Positions 1 through 8,436 of a DNA stretch of 36,525 nucleotides are shown piece by piece. The DNA comes from Gemmatimonadota bacterium (GTDB taxonomy: Bacteria; Gemmatimonadota; Gemmatimonadetes; Longimicrobiales; Gaopeijiaceae), in contig VXMI01000079.1 in assembly GCA_009841165.1 (NCBI GenBank), forward strand, positions 1 to 36,525, written 5' to 3'. Each line of letters starts with the position of its first letter. Position 1 is the first letter of the stretch. The notes under the pieces are model-generated. The model was given only the letters and a program-made list of their open reading frames with translations. It was not told where the DNA came from and did not search any database. Made by a program: the position numbers and the translations under genes.

Positions 1-105
1 AAGCGGACACATTGCGTGCTCCGAAAAGCGGACATATCATTTGCTCTCGACACCGCCATCGATCGGTCCTTCGGCCGACCCACCGACCGGCCCCGTCCCC
101 CGCGT

Positions 106-134
106 TTGACTTCCGCATGGCCAGCGCCTAGCTT
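106..134 (+). promoter_or_regulatory. Possible sigma-70 type promoter of dnaA
   Basis: A TTGACT hexamer at 106-111 is followed after 17 bases by TAGCTT at 129-134. The first is a good -35 match and the second matches the -10 consensus at only three of six positions. Transcription would begin near 141, about 25 bases before the preferred dnaA start codon. The position is sensible, but the weak -10 makes this a tentative call. Confidence 0.3.
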
Positions 135-165
135 CGCCCACCTTTTCCCTTCGAACGAGGCGCGA

Positions 166-1551
166 ATGGAACCAGCTGTGGCGGAACTCTGGGAACAGAT
201 CCTCGAGCAGGCCAGAATCACTCTACCCGAGCAGAGCTTCAATACGTGGCTGGCCGCCGCTGACGTGGACTCCTGGGAGGAGGGGGTTCTTCATATTGTC
301 GCCCCAAGCCGCTTTCACGCCGAGTGGCTCGAAGACAAGTATGGAGGGATGCTCGGCGAAATCGCCGCGAGCATCGTCGGACATGCCGTCACGATCAGCG
401 TCAGCGCCGCCGGCTCGGCTCCGAACCGCAGCACACCGGAACTCTCCGTGGCCCCGGTCGTGGAGTCGCCGACGGCGCCCGCGAATCCGCTGCCCACGTC
501 CGCGAGCGGGGAGGATCGCGTATCGGGGCTCAACCATCGGTACACCTTCGCCCGTTTCATCGTCGGCAAACACAGTCGCCTGGCCCAGGCGGCAAGCCGG
601 TCGGTCGCGGAACGCCCTGCGCGCAGCTACAACCCGCTGTTCCTCTACGGTGCGACCGGACTGGGGAAGACGCATCTCATGCATGCGATCGCCAACTGGA
701 TGCTGGAGCTGCGGACACACGCGAGCGTCTGCTACCTGCCGGCGGAGCAATTCGTTAACGAGATGGTAACCGCGATCTACCAGAACCGGACCGATGCGTT
801 CCGCGCTCGCTACCGTTCCTACGACCTCCTTCTGGTGGACGACGTACAGTTCCTGAGGGGCAAGGAACACACCCAGGAGGAGTTCTTCCACACGTTCAAC
901 GTGCTTTACAACAGTGACCGGCAGATCGTCCTGACCAGCGACAGGCATCCCAAGGATCTCGAGGGACTCGAAGAACGTCTCGTCTCGCGCTTCGAATGGG
1001 GTCTCGTGGCCGAAATCAGCCAGCCGGACTACGAGACGCGGGTCGCGATTCTCCGGAAGAAGGCCGATGAAGAGAATGTGAACCTCTCCCTCGATGTCCT
1101 CGACCTGGTGGCCCGCTTCTGCACATCTTCGGTTCGCGAACTCGAGGGGGCCATCATAAAGCTGCTCGCGCTCTCTTCGGTGACCGAAAGGGAAGTCACC
1201 CCAAGTCTGGCTCGAGCGGCTCTCGCGGGCGTCGGATCCCTGCGGGAACACCCCCCACTGGGGCCGGAACTCATTCGCGAAGAGGTAGCCGCAGCCTGGG
1301 GCGCCACGACCGGGGCACTCGTTTCCGCTCGCCGTTCCCGCAATATCGTGGTCCCGCGCCAGGTCGCCATGTTCCTCATGCGAGAGTTGCTCGACCTGTC
1401 CCTGACGCAAATCGGGAAGTACTTCGGAGATCGCGACCACTCCACCGTAATCCACTCGATCCGGAAGGTGGAGCAGCAGCTCGGGAAGGACGCGGATCTC
1501 CAGGACCGCGTCGATTCACTTCGGAAGCGGTTGAGCGCCATCCCCGCGTGA
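166..1551 (+). CDS. dnaA: Chromosomal replication initiator protein DnaA
   Basis: DnaA binds 9-mer boxes at oriC, melts the origin and loads the helicase. The 461-residue product has the expected four domains. Domain I is at about 1-80, a Pro/Ala-rich linker at 80-120, the AAA+ core at about 125-340 and the DNA-binding domain at about 365-461. Walker A is GATGLGKTH (162-170), Walker B is LLLVDDVQF (221-229), and the C-terminal signature GDRDHSTVIHS lies at 421-431. The open frame extends upstream to base 16, but those extra 50 residues look unlike DnaA. The ATG at 166 has a GAGG five bases upstream and gives the normal N-terminus, so I chose it. The dnaN gene and likely oriC lie directly downstream. 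The assignment is secure. Confidence 0.98.
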   Translation: MEPAVAELWEQILEQARITLPEQSFNTWLAAADVDSWEEGVLHIVAPSRFHAEWLEDKYGGMLGEIAASIVGHAVTISVSAAGSAPNRSTPELSVAPVVESPTAPANPLPTSASGEDRVSGLNHRYTFARFIVGKHSRLAQAASRSVAERPARSYNPLFLYGATGLGKTHLMHAIANWMLELRTHASVCYLPAEQFVNEMVTAIYQNRTDAFRARYRSYDLLLVDDVQFLRGKEHTQEEFFHTFNVLYNSDRQIVLTSDRHPKDLEGLEERLVSRFEWGLVAEISQPDYETRVAILRKKADEENVNLSLDVLDLVARFCTSSVRELEGAIIKLLALSSVTEREVTPSLARAALAGVGSLREHPPLGPELIREEVAAAWGATTGALVSARRSRNIVVPRQVAMFLMRELLDLSLTQIGKYFGDRDHSTVIHSIRKVEQQLGKDADLQDRVDSLRKRLSAIPA

Positions 1552-1863
1552 TCGCGTTGCCCGGCCTCCGGCCAACACTGCTGCCGTATGTGGAAAACCA
1601 TGTGGACAACCTCTTGAAGTCCGGCACTATTCCACAGTGGACCCGTTCTCGCTGGCACAACCGCCCGTGTTTCCAGATATTTCCACAATCGTTCGGGCTG
1701 TCCGTTTCGCCTTCCAGCAATGGGTTTCAGAGGCCGCGGGACCGCTGTTCTTCCACTTTTCCACACGCACTATGATGACGACTTTCTGTTTCTCTATTAC
1801 TAATTCAACAGAGGACCACAGGGGTCCGGGGATTTCCGTCGGTTTACCCAACACGCCTGCGCC
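1552..1863. other. oriC: Probable chromosomal replication origin (oriC) between dnaA and dnaN
   Basis: This 312-base gene-free gap holds five 9-mers close to the DnaA box TTATCCACA (TGTGGATAA on the other strand). They are TGTGGAAAA at 1589-1597, TGTGGACAA at 1601-1609, TATTCCACA at 1628-1636, ATTTCCACA at 1679-1687 and TTTTCCACA at 1757-1765. The first two are in one orientation and the last three in the other. A stretch at about 1771-1813 is only about one-third G+C in a GC-rich region and would suit as the unwinding element. Placement between dnaA and dnaN is the standard location in many bacteria. Box sequences and position are seen directly; origin activity is inferred. Confidence 0.85.
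1771..1813. other. AT-rich candidate DNA unwinding element
   Basis: Fourteen of these 43 bases are G or C, against about two-thirds in the surrounding DNA. The stretch starts six bases after the last DnaA-box-like sequence and ends about 50 bases before dnaN. That is the arrangement expected of an origin unwinding element. It may also carry dnaN promoter elements, which I could not pick out with confidence. Confidence 0.5.
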
Positions 1864-2967
1864 ATGATACTGAAAATCACACGCCAGAACCTCCACTCCG
1901 GCCTGGCTGCCGTCTCAGCGAGCATCCCGACCAAGACCACGCTGCCCGTTCTGTCCAACGTGCTCATCGAGGCCGACGGCAAATCGGTCTGGATCAGCGG
2001 CACCGACCTCGACGTATCGCTCCGGGTGAAGGTACCGGCCGAGGTAGCCCAGGGGGGCGGGATCACCGTGCCTGGCCGCAAGCTCCAGGAAATCACGCGC
2101 GAACTCCCCGACGAACCGGTCGAGATGCGTGTACGGGGGCACCAGTTGGAGATCGGCTGCGGGAACAGCCGTTTCAAGCTCAACGGGCTCGCGAGCGAGG
2201 AGTTTCCCAACTTCCCGGCCATCGATTTCGAAGAGGGATGGACGGTACCCGAAGCGTCGCTGCGCATGCTGATCCAGGCCACGGCGTTCGCGGTCTCGAA
2301 CGAGGAAAGCAGACCCATCCTGAATGGTGTCCTGTGGGAGATCGAGGAGTCGCGGATGAGCATGGTGGCGACCAACGGCCATCGTCTCGCGAAGATGCGA
2401 GTGAAATCGGGGTCGGGTGGCACGGGAACCGCCGAGTTCATCGTGCCTCCTTCGGCTCTGAACCAGGTGGAACGCCTCTTCGACGGAGAAGGCGAGCTGA
2501 CCGTGGCGCGGGGAGCGAACCACCTGGGGTTCCGTTCGGATACCAGGGAAGTGTACACGCGCCTCATCGACGGGAAGTACCCGAACTACGAACAGGTCAT
2601 CCCGAAGGACAACGACAAGCTGGCCACGGTGGACAAGAGTGCCATGGAGGCGGCGGTGCGCCGCACGGCCGTGGTCGCCAGCACGCAGACCCACAAGATC
2701 AAGCTCGCCTTCGAGCCCGACACGCTACACCTCGAAGCGATAACTCCGGACCTCGGCGAAGCGCGCGACGAACTGCAGCTCCAGTACGAAGGCGGCGAAC
2801 TGCAGATCGCCTTCAACGCGAACTATCTGCTCGAGGTCCTTCGCAACATGCCGGCGGGCGAGGTCCGGATGAGTTTCAAGACGGCCGAACGGGCTACAAC
2901 CATTCAGCCGACCGACACGGAGCTGGATTACCTGTGTCTCATCATGCCGTTGCGTCTCGTCGACTGA
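1864..2967 (+). CDS. dnaN: DNA polymerase III beta sliding clamp
   Basis: This encodes the ring-shaped processivity clamp that tethers the replicative polymerase to DNA. The 367-residue length is typical. The N-terminus (MILKITRQNL...SIPTKTTLPVLSNV) and the C-terminal LIMPLRLVD ending match the family, including the Met-Pro-hydrophobic-Arg tail that forms part of the clamp's partner-binding pocket. Three clamp domains of about 120 residues each fit this length. The gene is co-oriented with dnaA across the probable oriC, and pyrE converges on it 50 bases downstream. No oddities are seen. Confidence 0.97.
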   Translation: MILKITRQNLHSGLAAVSASIPTKTTLPVLSNVLIEADGKSVWISGTDLDVSLRVKVPAEVAQGGGITVPGRKLQEITRELPDEPVEMRVRGHQLEIGCGNSRFKLNGLASEEFPNFPAIDFEEGWTVPEASLRMLIQATAFAVSNEESRPILNGVLWEIEESRMSMVATNGHRLAKMRVKSGSGGTGTAEFIVPPSALNQVERLFDGEGELTVARGANHLGFRSDTREVYTRLIDGKYPNYEQVIPKDNDKLATVDKSAMEAAVRRTAVVASTQTHKIKLAFEPDTLHLEAITPDLGEARDELQLQYEGGELQIAFNANYLLEVLRNMPAGEVRMSFKTAERATTIQPTDTELDYLCLIMPLRLVD

Positions 2968-2986
2968 TCGACCGCGGCCTCGCCCT

Positions 2987-3002
2987 GGTCCCGGCGCGGA
3001 CC
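2987..3002. terminator. Weak hairpin between convergent dnaN and pyrE
   Basis: GGTCC at 2987-2991 and GGACC at 2998-3002 can pair as a five-base stem around a six-base loop in the 50-base gap between two convergent genes. The location suits a bidirectional terminator. The stem is short and no T-run follows on either strand, so support is weak. Confidence 0.2.
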
Positions 3003-3017
3003 GGATCGTCACTCCGG

Positions 3018-3560
3018 TCAGCAGAGGTCTCTGGCGTGGAACACGGAATGCAGGTCGTAGCCTGCGTCGGCCAGAAGCTGCCGGGCTCCTTCGTCCCTGT
3101 CGACGAGCGCGAGGACACCCACCACGATGGCCCCATGGCCGAGCACGACGCGCACGGCCTCGAGCAGGCTGCCACCCGATGTGACCGTGTCGTCCACGAC
3201 CACGACTCTGGCCCCGGCCGGAAGGCCTCCTTCGATCTGCCTCCCGGTCCCGTGGCCTTTCGGGCGCTTGCGCACCGTGAAGGCATCGAGCCTCCGGCCC
3301 GAGCGAGTAGCGTGATTCGCGATTGCGTACGCAACGGGATCGGCTCCCAGGGTCATCCCACCCACGAATTCGGGCTCCCAGCGGGCCTCCACCAGTGCAT
3401 TCCAGCAAACCTCGCCGACGAGAACCTGGCCTTCGCCGCACATCGTCGTAAGGCGAGCATCGACGTAGTAACTTGAACGTCGCCCGCTGGCGAGCGTGAA
3501 GTCGCCCGACTTCACGCTTCGCTCGGCGAGCAGTTTTCCGAGGCGGGAGATGGAGGACAT
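3018..3560 (-). CDS. pyrE: Orotate phosphoribosyltransferase
   Basis: PyrE joins orotate to PRPP to make orotidine 5'-phosphate in pyrimidine biosynthesis. The N-terminal GDFTLASGRRSSYYVDAR block is typical of bacterial OPRTases and the PRPP-binding loop VVVVDDTVTSGGS is intact. From the ATG at 3560 the product is 180 residues, normal for the family. A GTG at 3578 would add six residues; neither start has a good Shine-Dalgarno. I chose the ATG because family members begin close to this point. The gene is convergent with dnaN, and its 5' end overlaps that of the divergent lipoprotein gene at 3565. Confidence 0.93.
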   Translation of the reverse strand: MSSISRLGKLLAERSVKSGDFTLASGRRSSYYVDARLTTMCGEGQVLVGEVCWNALVEARWEPEFVGGMTLGADPVAYAIANHATRSGRRLDAFTVRKRPKGHGTGRQIEGGLPAGARVVVVDDTVTSGGSLLEAVRVVLGHGAIVVGVLALVDRDEGARQLLADAGYDLHSVFHARDLC

Positions 3561-3564
3561 GCTG

Positions 3565-4599
3565 ATGGAAAGATACACCGCGCGGAGAGACGGGAAAAGG
3601 GGGCGGCGTCACGCGCCATTCCATGTAACCGTAAGTCTGACCATCAGTTACCTGATTGTTTCAGGTTGCGGTGTCACCAATCCAGGCAATGGAGTGCCGT
3701 TTGGACGGTCCGGAGAGATCCACGTCACCGTGGAGACGCCGCTGCACCTGGGGCTCGGCTGGCTAAGGCAGGAGATCGAATGGGCATCGGGTGGCGGCTG
3801 GACGATGTATGAGGAAATCGGCTACAGGGACGTCGTGGGGGAACAGGAGGGAAGGCGAAACCCCGGATTGCCGCTGCAGTATGCCGACAACTATTCCCGG
3901 GTCATCCAGGCGCTCGACAAGGATCCGAACTTCCAGCTCGCCGAGGTCCCGCCGCTCGAACTCACGGAATGCGAGGGCGACAACAGCAGGATAACTCTGC
4001 GAATCATCGATGCCCCCAGCGCGCAAAACAGGGTGTGGGTCCGTTGCGCGTCAGGAACGCTGGCCACCCTCGTCACGGCCGGATCCGGTCCCGACGTGGA
4101 CGCGGCGAAGGTGGTCCAGTTCGTTCAGATGGTACGGACGCAAACGGTGGGAACGGCCTTCCGGTCAGCGTATGTCGGCAGCCTGCCCTTTGGAACCGTA
4201 GCGAAGGGGACCGACACCGGCTGGGACACGCACACGACTTTCGTCTTCCGCACGCCCGACGAGGGAGACACGAAGGAGACACAGGCGGCGTGGGACGAAT
4301 TCTGGAGAGAGCACAACCATGGCGCGCGCACCCTTCCCCCCGGCGTGGACTGGGAAACCGACATGGTCCTCGCAGGTTTCCTGGGCGTGCGCGAAGAGGT
4401 TGGGGACTCGGCCGAGATACGCAGTGTGATCACGATCGCCGCCGGTACGAAGGTGGAGTGGGTGGAGCGCATACCGGGCGACTTCTGTGTCCCCGCGCAC
4501 CGCATTGTCCGTCCGTTCCACATCGTGTTCGCACCGAGGGCGCCCGCGCCGGTCGAGTTCTCGGAGGTCAGACTGGACCCGGTCACATGCGGAACGTAG
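3565..4599 (+). CDS. Predicted lipoprotein of unknown function
   Basis: I do not recognise this 344-residue protein. A basic N-terminus (MERYTARRDGKRGRRH) leads to a hydrophobic segment ending in a lipobox, Val-Ser-Gly-Cys, with the lipidated Cys at residue 35. This points to an exported, membrane-anchored protein. The mature part is mixed alpha/beta in character, rich in Trp and charged residues, with no motif I can name. The frame opens at 3496, but the ATG at 3565 has GGAGG eight bases upstream (3552-3556) and gives the best signal peptide. Its start region lies inside the opposite-strand pyrE start region. The sensor kinase gene begins 46 bases after its stop, so the two may be cotranscribed. 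Confidence 0.8.
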   Translation: MERYTARRDGKRGRRHAPFHVTVSLTISYLIVSGCGVTNPGNGVPFGRSGEIHVTVETPLHLGLGWLRQEIEWASGGGWTMYEEIGYRDVVGEQEGRRNPGLPLQYADNYSRVIQALDKDPNFQLAEVPPLELTECEGDNSRITLRIIDAPSAQNRVWVRCASGTLATLVTAGSGPDVDAAKVVQFVQMVRTQTVGTAFRSAYVGSLPFGTVAKGTDTGWDTHTTFVFRTPDEGDTKETQAAWDEFWREHNHGARTLPPGVDWETDMVLAGFLGVREEVGDSAEIRSVITIAAGTKVEWVERIPGDFCVPAHRIVRPFHIVFAPRAPAPVEFSEVRLDPVTCGT

Positions 4600-4645
4600 C
4601 AGCCCGCTCGCGCGGATTCACCCACGGGCTGCCGAGGGCCGGTCG

Positions 4646-6124
4646 GTGAGTCTGCGGAACCGCTTCACCGTGCTGTTCGTCGCGTTCGCGATTCTCGCGA
4701 CGGCGCTCGAGGGGGTGCTGGCGTGGAACGCCGCCAGCAGACAACTGGAGGAATCGCTGGAGCACCGGTTGCTGGACGTGGCCGGGGTGGCGCACGAACT
4801 GGTATTGGGGGTGGACGAGGCCCTCCTCCTGCTGGAGCCCGGTGCCGAGGACACCGACGAGTGGAGGGACATCCAGAGCGCGCTTCAGAGACTCGTGACC
4901 GGCTTCGTTGACGGCGCCGACGTGTTCCGCTGGATGCCCGGCGATCGCGTGGCGAGAGTGGTAGCGACGCCGGCACCGGCAGACTCGGTCGGAATTGGCC
5001 AGGAACTCAGCTGGGTGCAGCCCTACGTCTTTGTCGAGGTGCCGGAGGCCTATCGGAACGGATTCGCCACTACCACGCTGGCCCCCGCTGCCGACGGGCA
5101 GGTCTACAAGTACGGAATCCGGAGGATTGCGGATGGCGCGTTCCTGGGAGTACGCATGCGCGCCGACTACCTGGAGACGCTCGATACCCTCAGGTGGACT
5201 ATCGTCGGCCTCTCACTGGGTGCTGCAGCGCTCGCCGCGCTATTCGGGTGGCGCTTGGCCGGCGGGATCGTCGGGCGCCTGGAGACCTTGAGCAGGGCGG
5301 CCCTGCGGATCCAGCGGGGCTGGATGGACCGCCCGGTGACCCTGGACGGTGAGGACGAGCTCTCACGCCTCGCTCGCGCCATGGAGCGGATGCGCTCGGG
5401 GATTCAGCGAAGAGACGAACAGATGCGCCTGATGCTGTCCCAGGTCGCCCACGAGATCCGCAACCCGCTGGGCGGACTGGAGCTGTTCTCCGCCGCGGCG
5501 ATCGAAACCGAGGACCGCGAGGAGCGGCGACGGATTCTGGAAAGGGTGCGAAAAGAGGTCGTTGGCCTGAATGGCGTCATCAACGAGTTTCTGGGCTACG
5601 CTCGTCCCGGCGAGAGCAAGGTGGTGCTGCACGACGTGCGCGAGCCGGTGCGCGAGGCCGTTGCGCTTGCCGAGCTCGAGTTGGACAACAAGGGCGGCGA
5701 GCTCCATCTCGGCCTGCCGGCCACGCCGGTCATCGCGTCGGCCGACCCACAGCAGGTGAAGCGCCTCGTCCTCAATCTGCTGCGCAACGCCGCCCAGGCC
5801 GGCACCACGGTGTGGGTGGACGTCGCCAGGCGACGCGGAGAAGTGCGGGTCTCGGTTCGCGACGACGGGCCGGGAGTCCCGGAAGAGCTGCGAGAGCGAA
5901 TCTTCGAACCCTTCGTCGGCGACAAGGAGCAGGGCGCGGGGCTGGGTCTGGCCATCGTCAGGAAGCTCGTCGAGGCCAACTACGGTCGGGTGGAGCTGAT
6001 GCCGCAACCCACCGGATCGCAGTCGATTGGGAAGGGTGCGGAGTTCCACGTATACTTGAGAGGCTCCGAGGATCTGCCCACCGGCGATGTCCAGCGGCAG
6101 GGCGCCCGGGGAGGGAGGAAATAG
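4646..6124 (+). CDS. Membrane sensor histidine kinase (HAMP-HisKA-HATPase)
   Basis: This is a 492-residue two-component kinase. TM1 lies at about 8-27, a periplasmic sensor region at about 28-183, TM2 at about 184-205 and a HAMP linker follows. The H-box SQVAHEIRNPLGG contains the phosphoacceptor His269. The ATPase domain has an N-box NLLRNAAQ (377-384), a DDGPGVP motif (406-412) and GAGLGLAIV (430-438). All catalytic motifs are intact. The chosen GTG at 4646 has GAGGG seven bases upstream; the frame extends further upstream but without kinase-like sequence. The stop codon directly abuts the response-regulator ATG. Overall it resembles ZraS/AtoS/PilS-class partners of NtrC-type regulators. 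The sensed signal is unknown. Confidence 0.93.
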   Translation: MSLRNRFTVLFVAFAILATALEGVLAWNAASRQLEESLEHRLLDVAGVAHELVLGVDEALLLLEPGAEDTDEWRDIQSALQRLVTGFVDGADVFRWMPGDRVARVVATPAPADSVGIGQELSWVQPYVFVEVPEAYRNGFATTTLAPAADGQVYKYGIRRIADGAFLGVRMRADYLETLDTLRWTIVGLSLGAAALAALFGWRLAGGIVGRLETLSRAALRIQRGWMDRPVTLDGEDELSRLARAMERMRSGIQRRDEQMRLMLSQVAHEIRNPLGGLELFSAAAIETEDREERRRILERVRKEVVGLNGVINEFLGYARPGESKVVLHDVREPVREAVALAELELDNKGGELHLGLPATPVIASADPQQVKRLVLNLLRNAAQAGTTVWVDVARRRGEVRVSVRDDGPGVPEELRERIFEPFVGDKEQGAGLGLAIVRKLVEANYGRVELMPQPTGSQSIGKGAEFHVYLRGSEDLPTGDVQRQGARGGRK

Positions 6125-7537
6125 ATGGACGCTTCCAGGCGCGTGCTCATCATCGACGATCACGACTCGATGAGGGAAGGGCTGGAACTGCTGATGCGCC
6201 GTCGCGGCCACAAGACCCTCTCCGCACGCGGCGGGCGGGAGGGCCTCCGGCTGTTGCACGACGAGGGCGCCGACCTGGTCATCACCGATCTCAAGATGGC
6301 CAGGGTCGACGGAATGAAGGTGCTCGAAGAGGTCAAGAAGACCGCTCCCGATACGGATGTCCTGCTCATCACCGGCTACGGCACCATCGAGAAGGCGGTC
6401 GAGGCCATGAAGATGGGCGCCTGCGACTTCATCTCGAAGGACTTCTCGTCGGAAGAGTTCGCGATCAAGGTGGATCGCATCCTGAGGGAACGTGACGAGC
6501 GGTTGCGTCTGCAGCGCGAGAATCTGGCGCTGCGCGTCGAGAACACCTACCTGCGCAGCGAGGGCGACGACGAGCCCGAGGTGCCGTACGGTGAGATGGT
6601 CGGCGAGTCCGAGGCGATCAGGAAGGTCAAGCGTCTGCTGGCGCGGGTGGCCCGGTCGGACTCAACGGTCATGGTCTACGGGGAGTCGGGAACGGGCAAG
6701 GAGCTGGTGGCACGGGCCATCCACGCGCGGTCCGCGCGCCACAAGGGACCCTTTGTCCGCGTGAACTGCGGCGCCCTTCCCGAGGGCCTGCTCGACTCCG
6801 AACTGTTCGGACACGAACGTGGGGCGTTCACCGGTGCCGAAAGGAAGCGCCGGGGACGCTTCGAGCTCGCAGACGGGGGCACGCTGTTTCTGGACGAGAT
6901 CTCGACCATGGCCCCCGCCACGCAGGTGCGTCTTCTGCGTGTCCTGCAGGAGCGGGAGCTCGAGCGCCTGGGGGGCGAGGAGACCATCCCCGTCGATGTG
7001 CGGATCGTCGCGGCCAGCAACACCCCCGCCGAAGAACTGCTCACCGGCGACGACTTCCGCGAAGACCTGTACTACCGGCTGCACGTCGTCGCGATGGAGG
7101 TTCCTCCGCTTCGGCAGCGCAAGGACGACATCGGGTTGCTGGCCGAGCACTTCATAGGGAAGCTGCAGGCTCGCACCCGCTCCGACGTGACGGCGCTGGA
7201 CCCCGTGGCCCTGCAGCGGCTGGAGGAATACGATTGGCCGGGCAACGTGCGCGAACTTGAAAACGTGATCGAACGCGCTCTCGTGCTGGCCGAGGGTGAC
7301 ACACTGACGGAAGACGACCTTCCGTTCCTGGCCAACCTCGGCGGCACCCTTGACGTGCAACTGGCCGGGCGCGCCCTGGGAGACGGCAAGGATCTCCGCC
7401 GTACCATGGAGGGGATCGAGGAGCGGCTGGTTCGGCAGGCGCTTGCCCGCACCGGAGGCGTAAAGGCCGAGGCCGCCCGGCTCCTGGGGATCAACAAGAG
7501 CACGCTCGAGTACAAGACGAAGAAGTACGGGATCTAG
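6125..7537 (+). CDS. Sigma-54-dependent NtrC-family response regulator
   Basis: This 470-residue activator would be phosphorylated by the adjacent kinase and drive sigma-54 RNA polymerase. The receiver domain (about 1-120) has acidic D11/D12, phosphoacceptor Asp55, Thr83 and Lys105. The usual Lys-Pro is Lys-Asp here. The AAA+ domain (about 155-390) has Walker A GESGTGKE (186-193), the sigma-54 contact loop GAFTGA (233-238) and Walker B GGTLFLDE (251-258). A Fis-type helix-turn-helix at about 440-468 (VKAEAARLLGINKSTLEYK) ends the protein. The ATG follows the kinase stop with no gap, and a GGAGG-like site sits inside the kinase 3' end, so translation is probably coupled. Target promoters cannot be named from the sequence. 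Confidence 0.95.
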   Translation: MDASRRVLIIDDHDSMREGLELLMRRRGHKTLSARGGREGLRLLHDEGADLVITDLKMARVDGMKVLEEVKKTAPDTDVLLITGYGTIEKAVEAMKMGACDFISKDFSSEEFAIKVDRILRERDERLRLQRENLALRVENTYLRSEGDDEPEVPYGEMVGESEAIRKVKRLLARVARSDSTVMVYGESGTGKELVARAIHARSARHKGPFVRVNCGALPEGLLDSELFGHERGAFTGAERKRRGRFELADGGTLFLDEISTMAPATQVRLLRVLQERELERLGGEETIPVDVRIVAASNTPAEELLTGDDFREDLYYRLHVVAMEVPPLRQRKDDIGLLAEHFIGKLQARTRSDVTALDPVALQRLEEYDWPGNVRELENVIERALVLAEGDTLTEDDLPFLANLGGTLDVQLAGRALGDGKDLRRTMEGIEERLVRQALARTGGVKAEAARLLGINKSTLEYKTKKYGI

Positions 7538-7539
7538 CG

Positions 7540-8436
7540 ATGAGGGCCCTTCTCCTGCTGACTGCTGCCGCCGTGGCGGTGACGCTCGCGCCCTCCCGTG
7601 CGGGTGCGCAGGAGGTTGGCCGAAGTCCCCTGGAGCTGGTCGAGTACTGGGATGACGTCTACAGAGCTGCTTCGCTCCGGTACCAGGCCGCAGCAGCGGA
7701 ATTCGACCGTATTGACGGCAACTGGAACCGGCTGAACGACGAATACCTGCAGCAGCTCGAGAGCAATCCGGCCCGGGCCGAGCGGATCCTCGGCGAGATC
7801 CTGTCGCTCTCGGACGAGAGAACAATCAAGGAAGGGCAGGTCCGAATCGAACTGGGGGAATGGCAGGAGGCGGGCGATTCGTTCATCGGCGCGCTGGACA
7901 ACTACCTGGAGATACTCAACAACACCATCCGGGTTACGCCGCTGGGGGACTCGCTGGATGAGTCGATTTCGCTGTACAACTTCTGGCATGAGCGTCTGGA
8001 GACGGTTGAAAACGACCTTGCCCCCACCAATCTGCTGCTGGTACTGGAACCCATGCCCGAAGTGGTCGCCCGCGACGACGACACGGCCGACGATCTCGAG
8101 CGGAAGGCTACACTGCTGGAAAACCGTGCGCTTCGCGACAGCGCTGTGGTCGTGGAACTGGAGGACAGGATCGCGACTCTCAGGCGGCGGCTGGAACGTG
8201 ACCGGAGCGCAGCCGACCTCAGCGCGAGAATCAGGCGCTTCGGCGACATGACAATTCCCGTCGTGCCCACGACCGAGGGTGGTCCAGAGATCGTTGGTGA
8301 CACTACGGCGGCGCAGACCCCCGAACAGCGGATCGAGCTAATGGAGGCGTACAGGGACGAGAGGATCGCCCGGGTCGAGCAGTTGCTGGCAAGGGCGAGC
8401 GAGTTGCGCGCAGAAGCGGCGAGGAGGCGGAGATGA
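7540..8436 (+). CDS. Exported coiled-coil protein of unknown function
   Basis: I do not recognise this 298-residue protein. It has a classic signal peptide (residues 1-23, AGA before the predicted cleavage) and no further membrane segment, so it is probably periplasmic. The mature protein is strongly helical and charged. Heptad-like Leu/Arg/Glu stretches occur at about 60-110 and in the C-terminal half (for example LEDRIATLRRRLERD), which suggests coiled coils. The gene starts two bases after the response-regulator stop and overlaps the next gene by four bases (ATGA). The order kinase, regulator, periplasmic coiled coil, outer-membrane barrel suggests this protein bridges or senses the envelope for the same pathway. 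Confidence 0.85.
   Translation: MRALLLLTAAAVAVTLAPSRAGAQEVGRSPLELVEYWDDVYRAASLRYQAAAAEFDRIDGNWNRLNDEYLQQLESNPARAERILGEILSLSDERTIKEGQVRIELGEWQEAGDSFIGALDNYLEILNNTIRVTPLGDSLDESISLYNFWHERLETVENDLAPTNLLLVLEPMPEVVARDDDTADDLERKATLLENRALRDSAVVVELEDRIATLRRRLERDRSAADLSARIRRFGDMTIPVVPTTEGGPEIVGDTTAAQTPEQRIELMEAYRDERIARVEQLLARASELRAEAARRRR

Noticed and set aside
223..1455. Long minus-strand open frame opposite dnaA
   Set aside because: It mirrors dnaA codons in GC-rich DNA and its translation is Arg/Gly/Pro-rich with no recognisable domain.
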